Source: Streptomyces sp. NBC_01446 (lineage in GTDB: Bacteria > Actinomycetota > Actinomycetes > Streptomycetales > Streptomycetaceae). From it: 64,000 bases of DNA. The notes under the pieces were generated by a model. That model searched no databases. It was given only the letters and a program-made list of their open reading frames with translations, and was not told the origin of the DNA. The position numbers were made by a program, and so were the translations under genes. Shown one piece after another: positions 18,882 to 28,506 of the stretch. The DNA is taken from the NCBI RefSeq assembly GCF_026340095.1, contig NZ_JAPEPO010000001.1:6670001-6734000 (forward strand), read 5' to 3'. The number at the start of each line of letters is the position of its first letter. Position 1 is the first letter of the stretch.

Positions 18882-18884
<3 letters not shown>
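18848..18884 (+). promoter_or_regulatory. argH promoter overlapped by an ARG-box-like ArgR site
   Basis: TTGACG (18848-18853), a 17-bp spacer and CATACT (18871-18876) predict a transcription start at about 18882-18884. The spacer and downstream part are filled with TGCA-containing half-sites (AATCATGCAGTGCAATGCAT, then ACTCATGCATGA). This matches the element before argC, so ArgR control is likely. Confidence 0.65.
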
Positions 18885-20443
<1,559 letters not shown>

Positions 20444-20454
20444 CCTGCCTTTTG

Positions 20455-20486
20455 TGTGGCCCGGCCCTTCAAGGGGCTGGGCCACA
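20455..20486 (+). terminator. argH terminator
   Basis: TGTGGCCC (20455-20462) pairs with GGGCCACA (20479-20486), with an inner GCCC/GGGC stem and a short loop. It begins 11 nt after the argH stop. Confidence 0.7.
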
Positions 20487-20627
20487 TCGCGTCAATGTCA
20501 GTGGCTGCCTCTAAAGAAGGGCGCCGTCGCCGCCGTCCGCAGTCTCGATGGGCTTGCCGGGTCCGAGGGCCCGGACGACGCCCGCGTTCTGGTCGAACTC
20601 GCGCGGCGCGCCGACGTGTTCGGGGGA

Positions 20628-22829
20628 ATGCGGCTCGCTGACTCGCTGGCGCGGCTGGCCGACGGAGGCACGCCGCTCATGCGGGGCGCCGCGGCCGCAG
20701 TGCGCGTTCTGCTCGGGTACACCCCGGCCACCGCCCTCGGCGCACGCGCGGCGTCCTGGGTCGACACGGCCACCGACCCCGGTACTCGCGCGGAACTCAC
20801 CGCCCGGCTGACCGGCCTGCTCACCGCCACCGGATCCCTCCTGGAGACCGCTCCCGAGGCGCTCGCCCCGCTGCTCGACCGCGTCGGCGAACCGCCCGAC
20901 AGCCCCTTCCTCGAACGGCTCCCCGCCCTGCGCGGCGGATTCGACACGCTCAGCCCGGCCGCCCGCGACCGGCTGCTCACCGTCATCGAGGAACGCATCG
21001 ACGGCACCCTCGATGCCGACCTCCCCCCGGACACGGACGCGCGGACATTGGCGGCGTGGACCACCGCGGACCTCGCCGCCCGCGAGGCGCTGGCCGCGCT
21101 CGGCCTCCTGCCCACGGCGCCGGACACGTCCGGCCGGCCTCACCCCGCATCCCCGTCCGCTCCCGCCCCCGTTCCCGCCCCACCGGCCGGCGACGCCCGC
21201 ATCGCCGCCGCCGAGCGGTGGCGTCTCGTCCTCGGCCGGCGAGGGGATCAACTTCCGCGACACATCGCCCCGTTGGCGACCGCTTTGGACGAGCTGTACG
21301 GGAAGGGCCGCGGTGAAGGAGCGCGCGGCGATCTGCCCGGCGGCGCGGTCGGCCGGGGCGGGCGAGAGGCGCCGTACCCCGGCGTACGCGAATGGGCCGA
21401 GGAACTCACGGCGCTCTTCGGCCCCGGCATCCGCGAGGAGGTCCTCGCCGCCGCGGCCACCTGTGGCCGCACGGACGTCGTGTCCGCGCTCGACCCCGAA
21501 GCCGTACGCCCCTCCGTGGAACTGCTGCGCACCGTGCTCCAGCACGCGGGCGGCCTGCCCGAGGCCAAGCTCGCCGCCCTGCGACCCCTCGTACGGCGCC
21601 TCGTCGACGAGCTGACCCGTACTCTCGCCACCCGCCTGCGCCCCGCACTCACCGGCGCGGCGACCGCCCGCCCGACCCGGCGCCCCGGCGGCAGACTCGA
21701 CCTCGCCCGCACCCTGCGCGCCAACCTCGCCACGGCCCGGCGCACCGACGACGGACGTATCCACGTCACCCCCGAGCACCCCGTGTTCCACGGCAGGGCC
21801 CAGCGTTCGGCGGACTGGCGGCTGATCATCCTCACGGACGTGTCCGGCTCGATGGAGGCCTCCACCATCTGGTCGGCGCTCACCGCGTCGGTCCTGGCCG
21901 GCGTGCCCGCGCTGTCCACGCACTTCCTGGCGTTCTCGACGACGGTCCTCGACCTGACCGAACACGTCCACGACCCTCTGGCCCTCCTCCTGGAGGCCCG
22001 TGTCGGCGGAGGCACCCACATCGCCGCCGGACTGCGCCACGCGCGCACGCTCGTCACCGCGCCCTCGCGCACCCTCGTCGTCGTGGTCAGCGACTTCGAG
22101 GAGGGCTACCCCGTCGGCGGAATGCTCGCCGAGGTACGCGAACTCGTCGGCGCGGGCTGCCATGTACTGGGCTGCGCGAGCCTCGACGACGCCGGGCGCC
22201 CCCGCTACTCCACCGGCATCGCGGGACAGCTCGTCGCCGCGGGCATGCCGGTCGCCGCACTCAGCCCGCTCGAACTCGCCCGCTGGGTATGGGGAGAAGA
22301 TCCGTTGACTCCGACGCACTCTCAGCCGCCGTCTCACCCGACGCCGCAGCTTCCTCCGGTACCGCCCGAGGTCACCGCCGCCGTCGTGGCCGCACTCTCC
22401 CCACGCCTGCGCAAGCGCCTCGACGCGGCCGTCGAGAAGCTCGCCGCGCGACCGGTGACGTCCGACGGCGGCATCTGCCGTATCGCGGTGGACGACGAGA
22501 CCTTCGTCGAACTGCACGCTCCCGGCGGCACGGTCACGGCCGAGGGCGCGATCCGCTGCGGCTGCCTGCTCGCCCCGGCCTGCGTCCACCGGGCCGCGGC
22601 GGCGACCCTCGCACCGATCGCGGACGACACCCTCACGCCGGCCCCCTCCGACGCGCCCGATCAGCCGCCCCCGCCGACCCCGGACGAGGTGGACACCACC
22701 ACACCCCCCACCGAGCCGACCGAAGCCCGCACCTCTCCGCCGCCCACCACCCCGCCCCAAGCCGCCGCCGCCGAAGCCCTGTGGCAGGCCTATATCCAGC
22801 CACCTATGAGACGCCCACGCCCTGCATGA
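20628..22829 (+). CDS. VWA-domain protein fused to a truncated SWIM module; likely fusion/deletion product
   Basis: Up to 733 aa from ATG 20628; the open frame reaches back into the argH terminator, and no start has a convincing ribosome-binding site. The N-terminal about 140 residues resemble the C-terminal end of DUF5682-type proteins. The middle is a von Willebrand A domain, with the metal site LTDVSGSMEASTIWSALTAS, GGGTHIAAGL and VVVVSDFEEGYPV. The end (PPVPPEVTAAVV, SPRLRKRLDAA, then IRCGCLLAPACVHRAAA) is the zinc-binding CxC...CxH start of a SWIM protein, cut short by a Pro/Thr-rich tail. In other Streptomyces I recall these as separate neighbouring genes. Function unknown. Confidence 0.65.
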   Translation: MRLADSLARLADGGTPLMRGAAAAVRVLLGYTPATALGARAASWVDTATDPGTRAELTARLTGLLTATGSLLETAPEALAPLLDRVGEPPDSPFLERLPALRGGFDTLSPAARDRLLTVIEERIDGTLDADLPPDTDARTLAAWTTADLAAREALAALGLLPTAPDTSGRPHPASPSAPAPVPAPPAGDARIAAAERWRLVLGRRGDQLPRHIAPLATALDELYGKGRGEGARGDLPGGAVGRGGREAPYPGVREWAEELTALFGPGIREEVLAAAATCGRTDVVSALDPEAVRPSVELLRTVLQHAGGLPEAKLAALRPLVRRLVDELTRTLATRLRPALTGAATARPTRRPGGRLDLARTLRANLATARRTDDGRIHVTPEHPVFHGRAQRSADWRLIILTDVSGSMEASTIWSALTASVLAGVPALSTHFLAFSTTVLDLTEHVHDPLALLLEARVGGGTHIAAGLRHARTLVTAPSRTLVVVVSDFEEGYPVGGMLAEVRELVGAGCHVLGCASLDDAGRPRYSTGIAGQLVAAGMPVAALSPLELARWVWGEDPLTPTHSQPPSHPTPQLPPVPPEVTAAVVAALSPRLRKRLDAAVEKLAARPVTSDGGICRIAVDDETFVELHAPGGTVTAEGAIRCGCLLAPACVHRAAAATLAPIADDTLTPAPSDAPDQPPPPTPDEVDTTTPPTEPTEARTSPPPTTPPQAAAAEALWQAYIQPPMRRPRPA

Positions 22830-22864
22830 GACAGACATGTCTCACATGGTCTACCCTTGTCTCA
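22827..22864 (+). promoter_or_regulatory. TetR autoregulatory operator and promoter
   Basis: TGAGACA-gaca-TGTCTCA (22827-22844) is a perfect 7-bp inverted repeat, and a third half-site TGTCTCA (22858-22864) runs into the start codon. GAGACA (22829-22834), 17 bp and TACCCT (22852-22857) form a plausible promoter whose start would fall at the ATG, giving a leaderless mRNA. The operator covers the promoter, so the TetR protein probably represses itself and the efflux gene. Confidence 0.65.
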
Positions 22865-23415
22865 TGTCAGTCGACCGAGACCAGGTGCTGCGCACCGCAG
22901 CTGCCCTGCTCACCCGCAAGGCCACGGCCACGATGGACGAGGTGGCCAGGGCAGCCGGTCTCAGCCGCGCCACGCTGCACCGGCACTTCGCGGGCCGGGA
23001 CGCACTCGTCAGGGCCCTCGAGGAATTGGGGATCCAGGAGTGCGAGGCGGCTCTCGACGCCGCCCGGCTCGACGAGGGCAGCGCGGACGACGCCGTACGC
23101 CGGCTCGTGTCGGAGATCCAGCCGTGCGCCGGACTCCTCGCCTTCCTCGTCACGGAGAACCAGCTCTTCGAGGGCGAGTCGCAGAACGAGGGCTGGGCCC
23201 GGCTCGACGCCCGTATCGCCGGGCTGTTCACGCGCGGCCAGCAGCGCGGCGAGTTCCGTATCGACCTGACACCCGCGTGGCTCACGGAGGCGCTCTACAG
23301 CCTGATCGGCGGGGGTGCCTGGGCCGTACAGGACGGCCGGGTGGCCGCCAAGGACTTCCAACACATGATCGTCGAGCTTCTGCTCGGCGGCGCCAGACGG
23401 AGAGTGGAACCATGA
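22864..23415 (+). CDS. TetR/AcrR-family transcriptional repressor
   Basis: 183 aa. The N-terminal helix-turn-helix reads LRTAAALLTRKATATMDEVA then AGLSRATLHRHFAGRDALVR, a classical TetR DNA-binding domain; the remainder is a helical ligand-binding domain with YSLIGGGAWAV near the end. Its stop codon overlaps the MFS transporter start (ATGA), making transporter control very likely. The operator just upstream contains three TGTCTCA half-sites. The inducing ligand is probably a transported drug or metabolite. Confidence 0.92.
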   Translation: MSVDRDQVLRTAAALLTRKATATMDEVARAAGLSRATLHRHFAGRDALVRALEELGIQECEAALDAARLDEGSADDAVRRLVSEIQPCAGLLAFLVTENQLFEGESQNEGWARLDARIAGLFTRGQQRGEFRIDLTPAWLTEALYSLIGGGAWAVQDGRVAAKDFQHMIVELLLGGARRRVEP

Positions 23416-24962
23416 CCAGCACACACCAGCGCACATTCGCGGCGGAGGTGGAGCCGAGGCCCGGACGAGGACGATGGCTCGCGCTCTCCGTCCTCGTGCT
23501 CGCGGTGCTCCTGGTCGCGGTCGACGCGACGGTGCTCGGTCTCGCGACGCCGTACATCAGCGAGGACCTGGAGCCGACAGGTACGCAGCTCCTGTGGATC
23601 GGCGACGTCTACTCGTTCGTGATCGCGGGACTCCTGGTCTCCATGGGCAGCCTCGGCGACCGCATCGGCCGTAAGAAGCTGCTGCTCACCGGCGCGGTCG
23701 CGTTCGGTGCCGTCTCGGTGCTCAACGCGTACGCGACGAGCCCCGAAATGATGATCCTGGCCCGCGCCCTGCTCGGCGTCGCGGGTGCCACCCTGATGCC
23801 CTCGACCCTCGCCCTGATCCGCAACATCTTCACCGACCCGCGCGAGCGTTCCCTCGCCGTCGGCATCTGGGGTGCGGCGGCGTCCGCGGGCGCGGCCGTG
23901 GGTCCCGTCGTCGGCGGTTTCCTGCTCGAACACTTCTGGTGGGGCTCGGTCTTCCTGATCAACCTGCCCGTGATGGCGGTCCTCGTCGTCGTCGGCGTGA
24001 AGCTGCTGCCCGAGTCGAAGAACCCGGCGGGCGGGCCGTGGGACCTGATCAGCGTCGTCCTGTCCCTCGTCGGCATGATCGGCGTCGTCTACGCGGTCAA
24101 GGAGGCCGCGTCGCACGGCTTCGGCTGGCAGGTGCTTGCGTCCGGCGTGCTCGGACTGGCCGATCTGGCGTGGTTCGTCCGACGCCAGCTCACGCTGCCC
24201 GCGCCGCTCCTCGACATGCGTCTGTTCCGCCACCGCGGATTCTCGGCCGCGGTCCTCGCCGACCTGCTCACCATCCTCGGCCTTTCGGGCCTGGTGTTCT
24301 TCCTCTCCCAGTTCCTGCAACTGGTCCAGGGGCGCGGCCCGTTCGAGGCCGGTCTCGCCGAACTGCCCGCCGCCATCGGCGCGGTGGCGGCCGGACTGGT
24401 CGCCGGCAGGGTCGCGCGCCGGTTCTCCGTGCGCTCCGTCGTCGCGGGCGGCCTCGCCGCGGTGGGCCTCGCCCTGGCCGGGCTGACGGGGCTCAGTCAG
24501 TCGACCGGCTATCCGCTGCTCGGGTCGGTGCTCCTGATCGTCGGCGTCGGCGCAGGGTTCTCGTTCACCGTCACGGCCGACGTGATCCTCTCCAACGTGC
24601 CGAAGGAGCAGGCGGGCTCGGCCTCGGCGGTCTCCGAGACGGCGTACGAGCTGGGCGCGGCCCTCGGTATCGCCCTGCTCGGCTCCATCGTCACGGGCGT
24701 CTACCGGGACTTCACGGCCCCGGCCGGCACCCCGCCCGAGGTGGCGTCGGCCGCCCACGAATCCCTGGGCGGCGCGGTCGATTCCGTCTCGGCGCTGCCC
24801 GCGCACACCGCGAGCGAACTGATCTCGGCGGCGCAGAACGCCTTCGTCGACGGGCTGCGGGCGGCCGCGGGGGTCGGCGCGGCGGTACTCCTCGCGACGG
24901 CGGTGGCGGCGTGGTTCCTGCTGCGCGGCCAGAAGCTGGAGGACGGCGTCGAACACCCGTGA
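23412..24962 (+). CDS. MFS drug-efflux transporter (DHA2 type, 14 helices)
   Basis: 516 aa. A 14-helix pattern of the QacA/DHA2 branch: VAVDATVLGLATPYISEDL in helix 1, the conserved loop GSLGDRIGRKKLL, ARALLGVAGATLMPSTLALI (motif C-like region) and WGAAASAGAAVGPVVGGFLL. Proton-driven export of cationic drugs or antibiotics is typical of this family; the substrate here is not known. It is co-transcribed with the overlapping TetR gene. A strong hairpin separates it from the convergent acyltransferase gene. Confidence 0.92.
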   Translation: MTSTHQRTFAAEVEPRPGRGRWLALSVLVLAVLLVAVDATVLGLATPYISEDLEPTGTQLLWIGDVYSFVIAGLLVSMGSLGDRIGRKKLLLTGAVAFGAVSVLNAYATSPEMMILARALLGVAGATLMPSTLALIRNIFTDPRERSLAVGIWGAAASAGAAVGPVVGGFLLEHFWWGSVFLINLPVMAVLVVVGVKLLPESKNPAGGPWDLISVVLSLVGMIGVVYAVKEAASHGFGWQVLASGVLGLADLAWFVRRQLTLPAPLLDMRLFRHRGFSAAVLADLLTILGLSGLVFFLSQFLQLVQGRGPFEAGLAELPAAIGAVAAGLVAGRVARRFSVRSVVAGGLAAVGLALAGLTGLSQSTGYPLLGSVLLIVGVGAGFSFTVTADVILSNVPKEQAGSASAVSETAYELGAALGIALLGSIVTGVYRDFTAPAGTPPEVASAAHESLGGAVDSVSALPAHTASELISAAQNAFVDGLRAAAGVGAAVLLATAVAAWFLLRGQKLEDGVEHP

Positions 24963-24968
24963 CGGACG

Positions 24969-25005
24969 CGGCCGTACGGATGACGACACGGCCGTACGGA
25001 TGACG
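24969..25005. repeat. 17-bp tandem repeat after the MFS gene
   Basis: CGGCCGTACGGATGACG occurs at 24969-24985 and again at 24989-25005. It lies just after the transporter stop codon and before the terminator hairpin; no function is evident. Confidence 0.5.
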
Positions 25006-25038
25006 CGCCTTCACCGGGCGTCGAGGCGTCCGTACGCG

Positions 25039-25076
25039 TGACGAAGGGCCGCACCCACCGGGTGCGGCCCTTCGTC
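25039..25076. terminator. Bidirectional terminator between the MFS and acyltransferase genes
   Basis: A near-ideal hairpin: 18 bp (TGACGAAGGGCCGCACCC with its exact complement) around a 2-nt centre, midway between the convergent genes. Confidence 0.85.
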
Positions 25077-25095
25077 ATGTCCAAGTGCGACCCGC

Positions 25096-25767
25096 TCAGG
25101 CGGCCTTCGCCTTGGTCGCGTACATGTCCACGTATTCCTGGCCGGACAGGCGCATGACCTCCGCCATCACCGAGTCCGTCACGGCGCGCAGCACGTAGCG
25201 GTCGCGGCCCATGCCGTCGTAGCGGGAGAACTCCATCGGCTCGCCGAAGCGGACGGTGACGCGGCCGGGCCGCGGGAGGCCACTGCCGCCCGGCTGGAGC
25301 TTGTCCGTGCCGATCATCGCGAACGGGACGACGGGCGCGCCCGTCATCAGGGTCAGCCGGGCGATGCCGGTGCGGCCGCGGTAGAGCCGGCCGTCGGGGG
25401 AGCGGGTGCCCTCGGGGTAGATGCCGAAGACCTGGCCCTCCTCCAGGACGCGACGGCCCGTCATGAGCGCCGCGACACCGCCGTTCGCGCCGTCCCGGTC
25501 TACGGGGATCATGCCGACGCCGGTGAAGAACCACGCCATGACACGGCCCTTGATGCCCTTGCCGGTGACGTACTCGTCCTTGCCGATGAACAGGACCTGA
25601 CGGTCACACACGATCGGCAGCACGATCGAGTCGATGAAGGTCAGGTGGTTGCCCGCGAGAATGACCGGACCGGTGCCCGGGATGTTCTCGGCGCCCTCCA
25701 CCCGGGGGCGGAACATCAGGCGCATGATCGGTGAGAGCACTGCCTTGATGAACGCGAAACGGGACAA
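25096..25767 (-). CDS. 1-acyl-sn-glycerol-3-phosphate acyltransferase (PlsC-like)
   Basis: 223 aa from the TTG at 25767. It adds the second acyl chain to lysophosphatidic acid in phospholipid synthesis. The four acyltransferase motifs are visible: AGNHLTFID (HX4D), GMIPVDRDG, IYPEGTRSPDG (EGTR) and APVVPFAMIG. The frame is open to 25878, but the upstream part is low in coding character, while TTG 25767 has GGAGGG 4 nt upstream and matches the usual N-terminus SRFAFIKAVLSPIMRLMFRP. It is divergent from the glycerophosphodiesterase gene, which recycles the same lipid head groups. Confidence 0.88.
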   Translation of the reverse strand: MSRFAFIKAVLSPIMRLMFRPRVEGAENIPGTGPVILAGNHLTFIDSIVLPIVCDRQVLFIGKDEYVTGKGIKGRVMAWFFTGVGMIPVDRDGANGGVAALMTGRRVLEEGQVFGIYPEGTRSPDGRLYRGRTGIARLTLMTGAPVVPFAMIGTDKLQPGGSGLPRPGRVTVRFGEPMEFSRYDGMGRDRYVLRAVTDSVMAEVMRLSGQEYVDMYATKAKAA

Positions 25768-26053
25768 CGGGCCCTCCGGTGTCAAGGGGTGGCGGCCTAA
25801 GCCGTGGCTGGATGAGCTGAAGTCTGTGCAGGTGAGGACGATACTCGCGGCCCCCGGCCCGTTGCACATCGGGTTCACGCACTCGATACGCAGTGTTGAC
25901 CCGCATTTACGCTCCGTTGGCCCTCATCCGGCGCACAGGAGTCACCCCGCATCACCCTTCCGTTCGGCCCAGGGTCTCCCATTGGTCACTCCCGCACACC
26001 TACGATCGGTGCGCTTTGACAGGTGCAAGGCAGCGATGTGGGAGGAGTGCTCA

Positions 26054-27235
26054 ATGGGGATGCGGAAGTCACAGGAGTCCCGGGGGTCGCAGCTCGGCCG
26101 CCGTTCGGTACTGGGTGCGGCGGTGCTCGGAGCGGGCGGAGCCGTCCTGGGCGCGCCCGGCGTGGCGAGCGCCGACGAGCGGAGTGGTGGCGGACATCAC
26201 GGTGGCGGTGGCTACAAGAGCCTGCCTGTGCCGACCGTCATCGCCCACCGGGGCACGAGCGGCTACCGGCCGGAGCACACCTTCGGTTCGTACCAGCTGG
26301 CCCTGGAGATGGGCGCGCACGTCATCGAGGCGGGCGACCTCGTGCCCACCAAGGACGGTCACCTCGTATGCCGTCACGAGCCGGAAATCGGCGGGACGAC
26401 CGACGTCTCCGCGCACCCCGAGTTCGCCGGCCGCAAGACCACGAAGAGCCTCGACGGGGTCGCCACGACCGGTTGGTTCACCGAGGACTTCACGCTCGCC
26501 GAGCTGAAGACCCTGCGCGCCAAGGAGCGCATCCCGGCCAACCGCCAGCGCAACACCCTCTACGACGGCCGCTGGGAGATCCCCACGTTCGAAGAGGTCC
26601 TCAAGTGGCGTGAGCGGCAGAGCCGCGAGCGCGGCAAGGAGGTGTGGATCCATGTCGAGACCAAGCACCCCACCTACTTCCGCAAGCTCGGCCTCGGCCT
26701 GGAGGAGCGCGTCGCCACGCTCCTGCGCAAGTACGGCGTCAACAAGAAGAACTCGCCGGTCTTCCTCCAGTCCTTCGAACCGACCAGCATCCAGCGCCTG
26801 AACAAGCTGGTCGACAACCCGCTCGTCGTGCTCCTGTCGACCGCGAGCTCCCGCCCCTGGGACTTCGTCGACGCAGGTGACCCGCGCACCGTCGCCGACC
26901 TCATCACCCCCAAGGGCCTCGACGAGATCGCCTCGTACGCCCAGGGCATCGGCCCCACGCTCGACCTCGTCATCCCCAAGGACAAGGACGGCAAGCTCCT
27001 CGCGCCCACCACGCTCGTCAAGGACGCGCACGCCGCGGGCCTGATCCTGCACCCGTACACGATGCGCAACGAGAACACCTTCCTGCCCGCCGACTTCAAG
27101 AAGGGCACCGACCCGAACGCCTACGGCGACGCGTTCGGCGCCTTCAAGGCCTACCTGGCCACCGGTATCGACGGCATCTTCTCGGACAACTGCGACACGG
27201 CGCTCCTCGCCCGCGAGGACTTCCTGAAGGCCTGA
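26054..27235 (+). CDS. Tat-exported glycerophosphodiester phosphodiesterase
   Basis: 393 aa. The signal GRRSVLGAAVLGAGGAVLGA is of twin-arginine type, ending near APGVASA. The GDPD catalytic pattern follows: VIAHRGTSGYRPEHTFGSY, VIEAGDLVPTKDGHLVCRHE, IGGTTDVSAHPEF, WIHVETKHPTYF and FLQSFEPTSI. GlpQ-type enzymes release glycerol-3-phosphate from phospholipid head groups or teichoic acids, often for phosphate supply. A His/Gly-rich linker (GGGHHGGGGYK) follows the cleavage site. GGAGGAG precedes the ATG at 26054; the in-frame ATG 6 nt later is an alternative. Confidence 0.92.
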   Translation: MGMRKSQESRGSQLGRRSVLGAAVLGAGGAVLGAPGVASADERSGGGHHGGGGYKSLPVPTVIAHRGTSGYRPEHTFGSYQLALEMGAHVIEAGDLVPTKDGHLVCRHEPEIGGTTDVSAHPEFAGRKTTKSLDGVATTGWFTEDFTLAELKTLRAKERIPANRQRNTLYDGRWEIPTFEEVLKWRERQSRERGKEVWIHVETKHPTYFRKLGLGLEERVATLLRKYGVNKKNSPVFLQSFEPTSIQRLNKLVDNPLVVLLSTASSRPWDFVDAGDPRTVADLITPKGLDEIASYAQGIGPTLDLVIPKDKDGKLLAPTTLVKDAHAAGLILHPYTMRNENTFLPADFKKGTDPNAYGDAFGAFKAYLATGIDGIFSDNCDTALLAREDFLKA

Positions 27236-27337
27236 CCTCCGTCAGCACGCCGTCAACACCGCGCACCCCGGCCCCGGTTGGGGTGACGCGCGGCCGCCCC
27301 GGCAACCACACGCCCGGGCGGCCGCGTCCCGCCCGGC

Positions 27338-27856
27338 ATGACGTACGACCTGGTCATCGACACCCTGCGCCCGCTCATCGCCGCCGAGGTCTCGGCGGAG
27401 GCCCACGCCGGCGCGGGCGAACCCGGCGACCTCGAACAGGCCGTCTGGCTGCGCCTGCTGGAGCGCATCGACACCGACGGCCCGCCCGCCGACCCCGCCG
27501 CCTGGCTCACCGCCGCCGTCAGATCCGAGGCCCGCCGTACCCGCCACGCCGGGCTGCGGGAGATCCCGTACGTCACCGAGCCCGCCGACGACTTCGAACA
27601 CGGCCCGGAACAGCGGGCGCTGGCCGGCGACCGCCACCGCGCGCTGCACGCCGCCGTGCGCCGACTGCCCGGGCGCTGCCCCCGCGTCGTGGCCGCCTTC
27701 CTGTCGCCGCAGGACCTCACCTACCGAGAGATCGCAGGCGAGTTGGGTATCTCACAGGGCAGCCTCGGTCCGGAACGTTCCAGATGTCTGGGATGCCTGC
27801 GCAGAATGCTGGCAGCAGAGGTTGCGGCTCCTGAACCCTGGGGAATGGAGCGGTAG
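27338..27856 (+). CDS. Small sigma-factor-like protein (region 2/4 homology)
   Basis: 172 aa. The layout resembles ECF sigma factors: an N-terminal helical part with GDLEQAVWLRLLERIDTDGP (region 2-like), a linker, and ALHAAVRRLPGRCPRVVAAF plus LTYREIAGELGISQGSLGPE, a region-4 helix-turn-helix. The middle SEARRTRHAG and the C-terminal CRCLGCLRRML-like segment are usual for this Streptomyces family. Region 2 is weak, so it may be a divergent or non-classical regulator. No anti-sigma gene is adjacent. Confidence 0.72.
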   Translation: MTYDLVIDTLRPLIAAEVSAEAHAGAGEPGDLEQAVWLRLLERIDTDGPPADPAAWLTAAVRSEARRTRHAGLREIPYVTEPADDFEHGPEQRALAGDRHRALHAAVRRLPGRCPRVVAAFLSPQDLTYREIAGELGISQGSLGPERSRCLGCLRRMLAAEVAAPEPWGMER

Positions 27857-27893
27857 ACAACCGGCGGAGCAGGTGAGCGGGAGGCATGCACAC

Positions 27894-28391
27894 ATGGGCA
27901 TGAGCGTGATCATCTCTGCGGCGACCGAGCAGGACGCCGAGAAGATCCTCAAACTTCAGTACCTGTGCTACCAGAGCGAGGCCGAGCTCTACGGCGACTA
28001 CTCGATCGAGCCGCTGACGGAACCGCTCGACTCGGTCAGGGCCGAACTCGCGGGCGGCACGGTCCTGGTGGCCCGGCTCGGGGAGGAGGTCGTGGCCGCG
28101 GTGCGGGGCGCCATGGACGCGGACGGCACGGCCCGGATAGGCAAGCTCGTCGTGCACCCGCGCATGCAGCGCCACGGCCTGGGCGGGCGGCTGCTCGACG
28201 CCGTCGAGACCAAGCTCGGCGCGGACGGCGCCGCCAAGCGCTTCCAGCTGTTCACCGGTCACCGCAGCGAGCACAACCTGCGTCTCTACCGGAAGCACGG
28301 CTATGCGGCCGTGTCCACGAAGCGCGTCGACGAGCGGCTCACCGTGGTGACGCTCGCCAAGGACGCGGAAGCGGGCGCCTTCGTCGCTTAG
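27894..28391 (+). CDS. GNAT family N-acetyltransferase
   Basis: 165 aa. The fold is evident from ISAATEQDAEKILKLQYLCY through ARIGKLVVHPRMQRHGLGGR, the acetyl-CoA loop, to LFTGHRSEHNLRLYRKHGY at the C-terminus. Substrate unknown. GGGAGG lies 9 nt before the ATG at 27894; an ATG two codons later is also possible. The IS element begins 46 nt after the stop, leaving this gene intact. Confidence 0.87.
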   Translation: MGMSVIISAATEQDAEKILKLQYLCYQSEAELYGDYSIEPLTEPLDSVRAELAGGTVLVARLGEEVVAAVRGAMDADGTARIGKLVVHPRMQRHGLGGRLLDAVETKLGADGAAKRFQLFTGHRSEHNLRLYRKHGYAAVSTKRVDERLTVVTLAKDAEAGAFVA

Positions 28392-28433
28392 GGGGCCGGC
28401 GGGTGGCAGACGCCTGGGGCTTGCCGACAAGCC

Positions 28434-28456
28434 CTAGAAGACTCATGAAGATCTTG
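28434..28456. repeat. IS left inverted repeat with CTAG target copy
   Basis: CTAG followed by AAGACTCATGAAGATCTTG; the exact reverse complement is at 30128-30150. Confidence 0.9.
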
Positions 28457-28460
28457 GGTT

Positions 28461-28490
28461 CTGGCCCCGCCGCGTGAGCGGCGGGGCCAG
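28461..28490 (+). terminator. Hairpin inside the IS left end
   Basis: A perfect 13-bp stem, CTGGCCCCGCCGC with its complement, around the loop GTGA. It lies between the inverted repeat and the transposase start. Such structures can stop transcription entering from outside and thus limit transposition. Confidence 0.65.
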
Positions 28491-28506
28491 ACTGTTTGTT
28501 GTGGTG

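Noticed and set aside
28474-28506. GTG 28474 as the transposase start
   Set aside because: It lies in the loop of a perfect 13-bp hairpin; ATG 28507 begins the conserved part of the protein.
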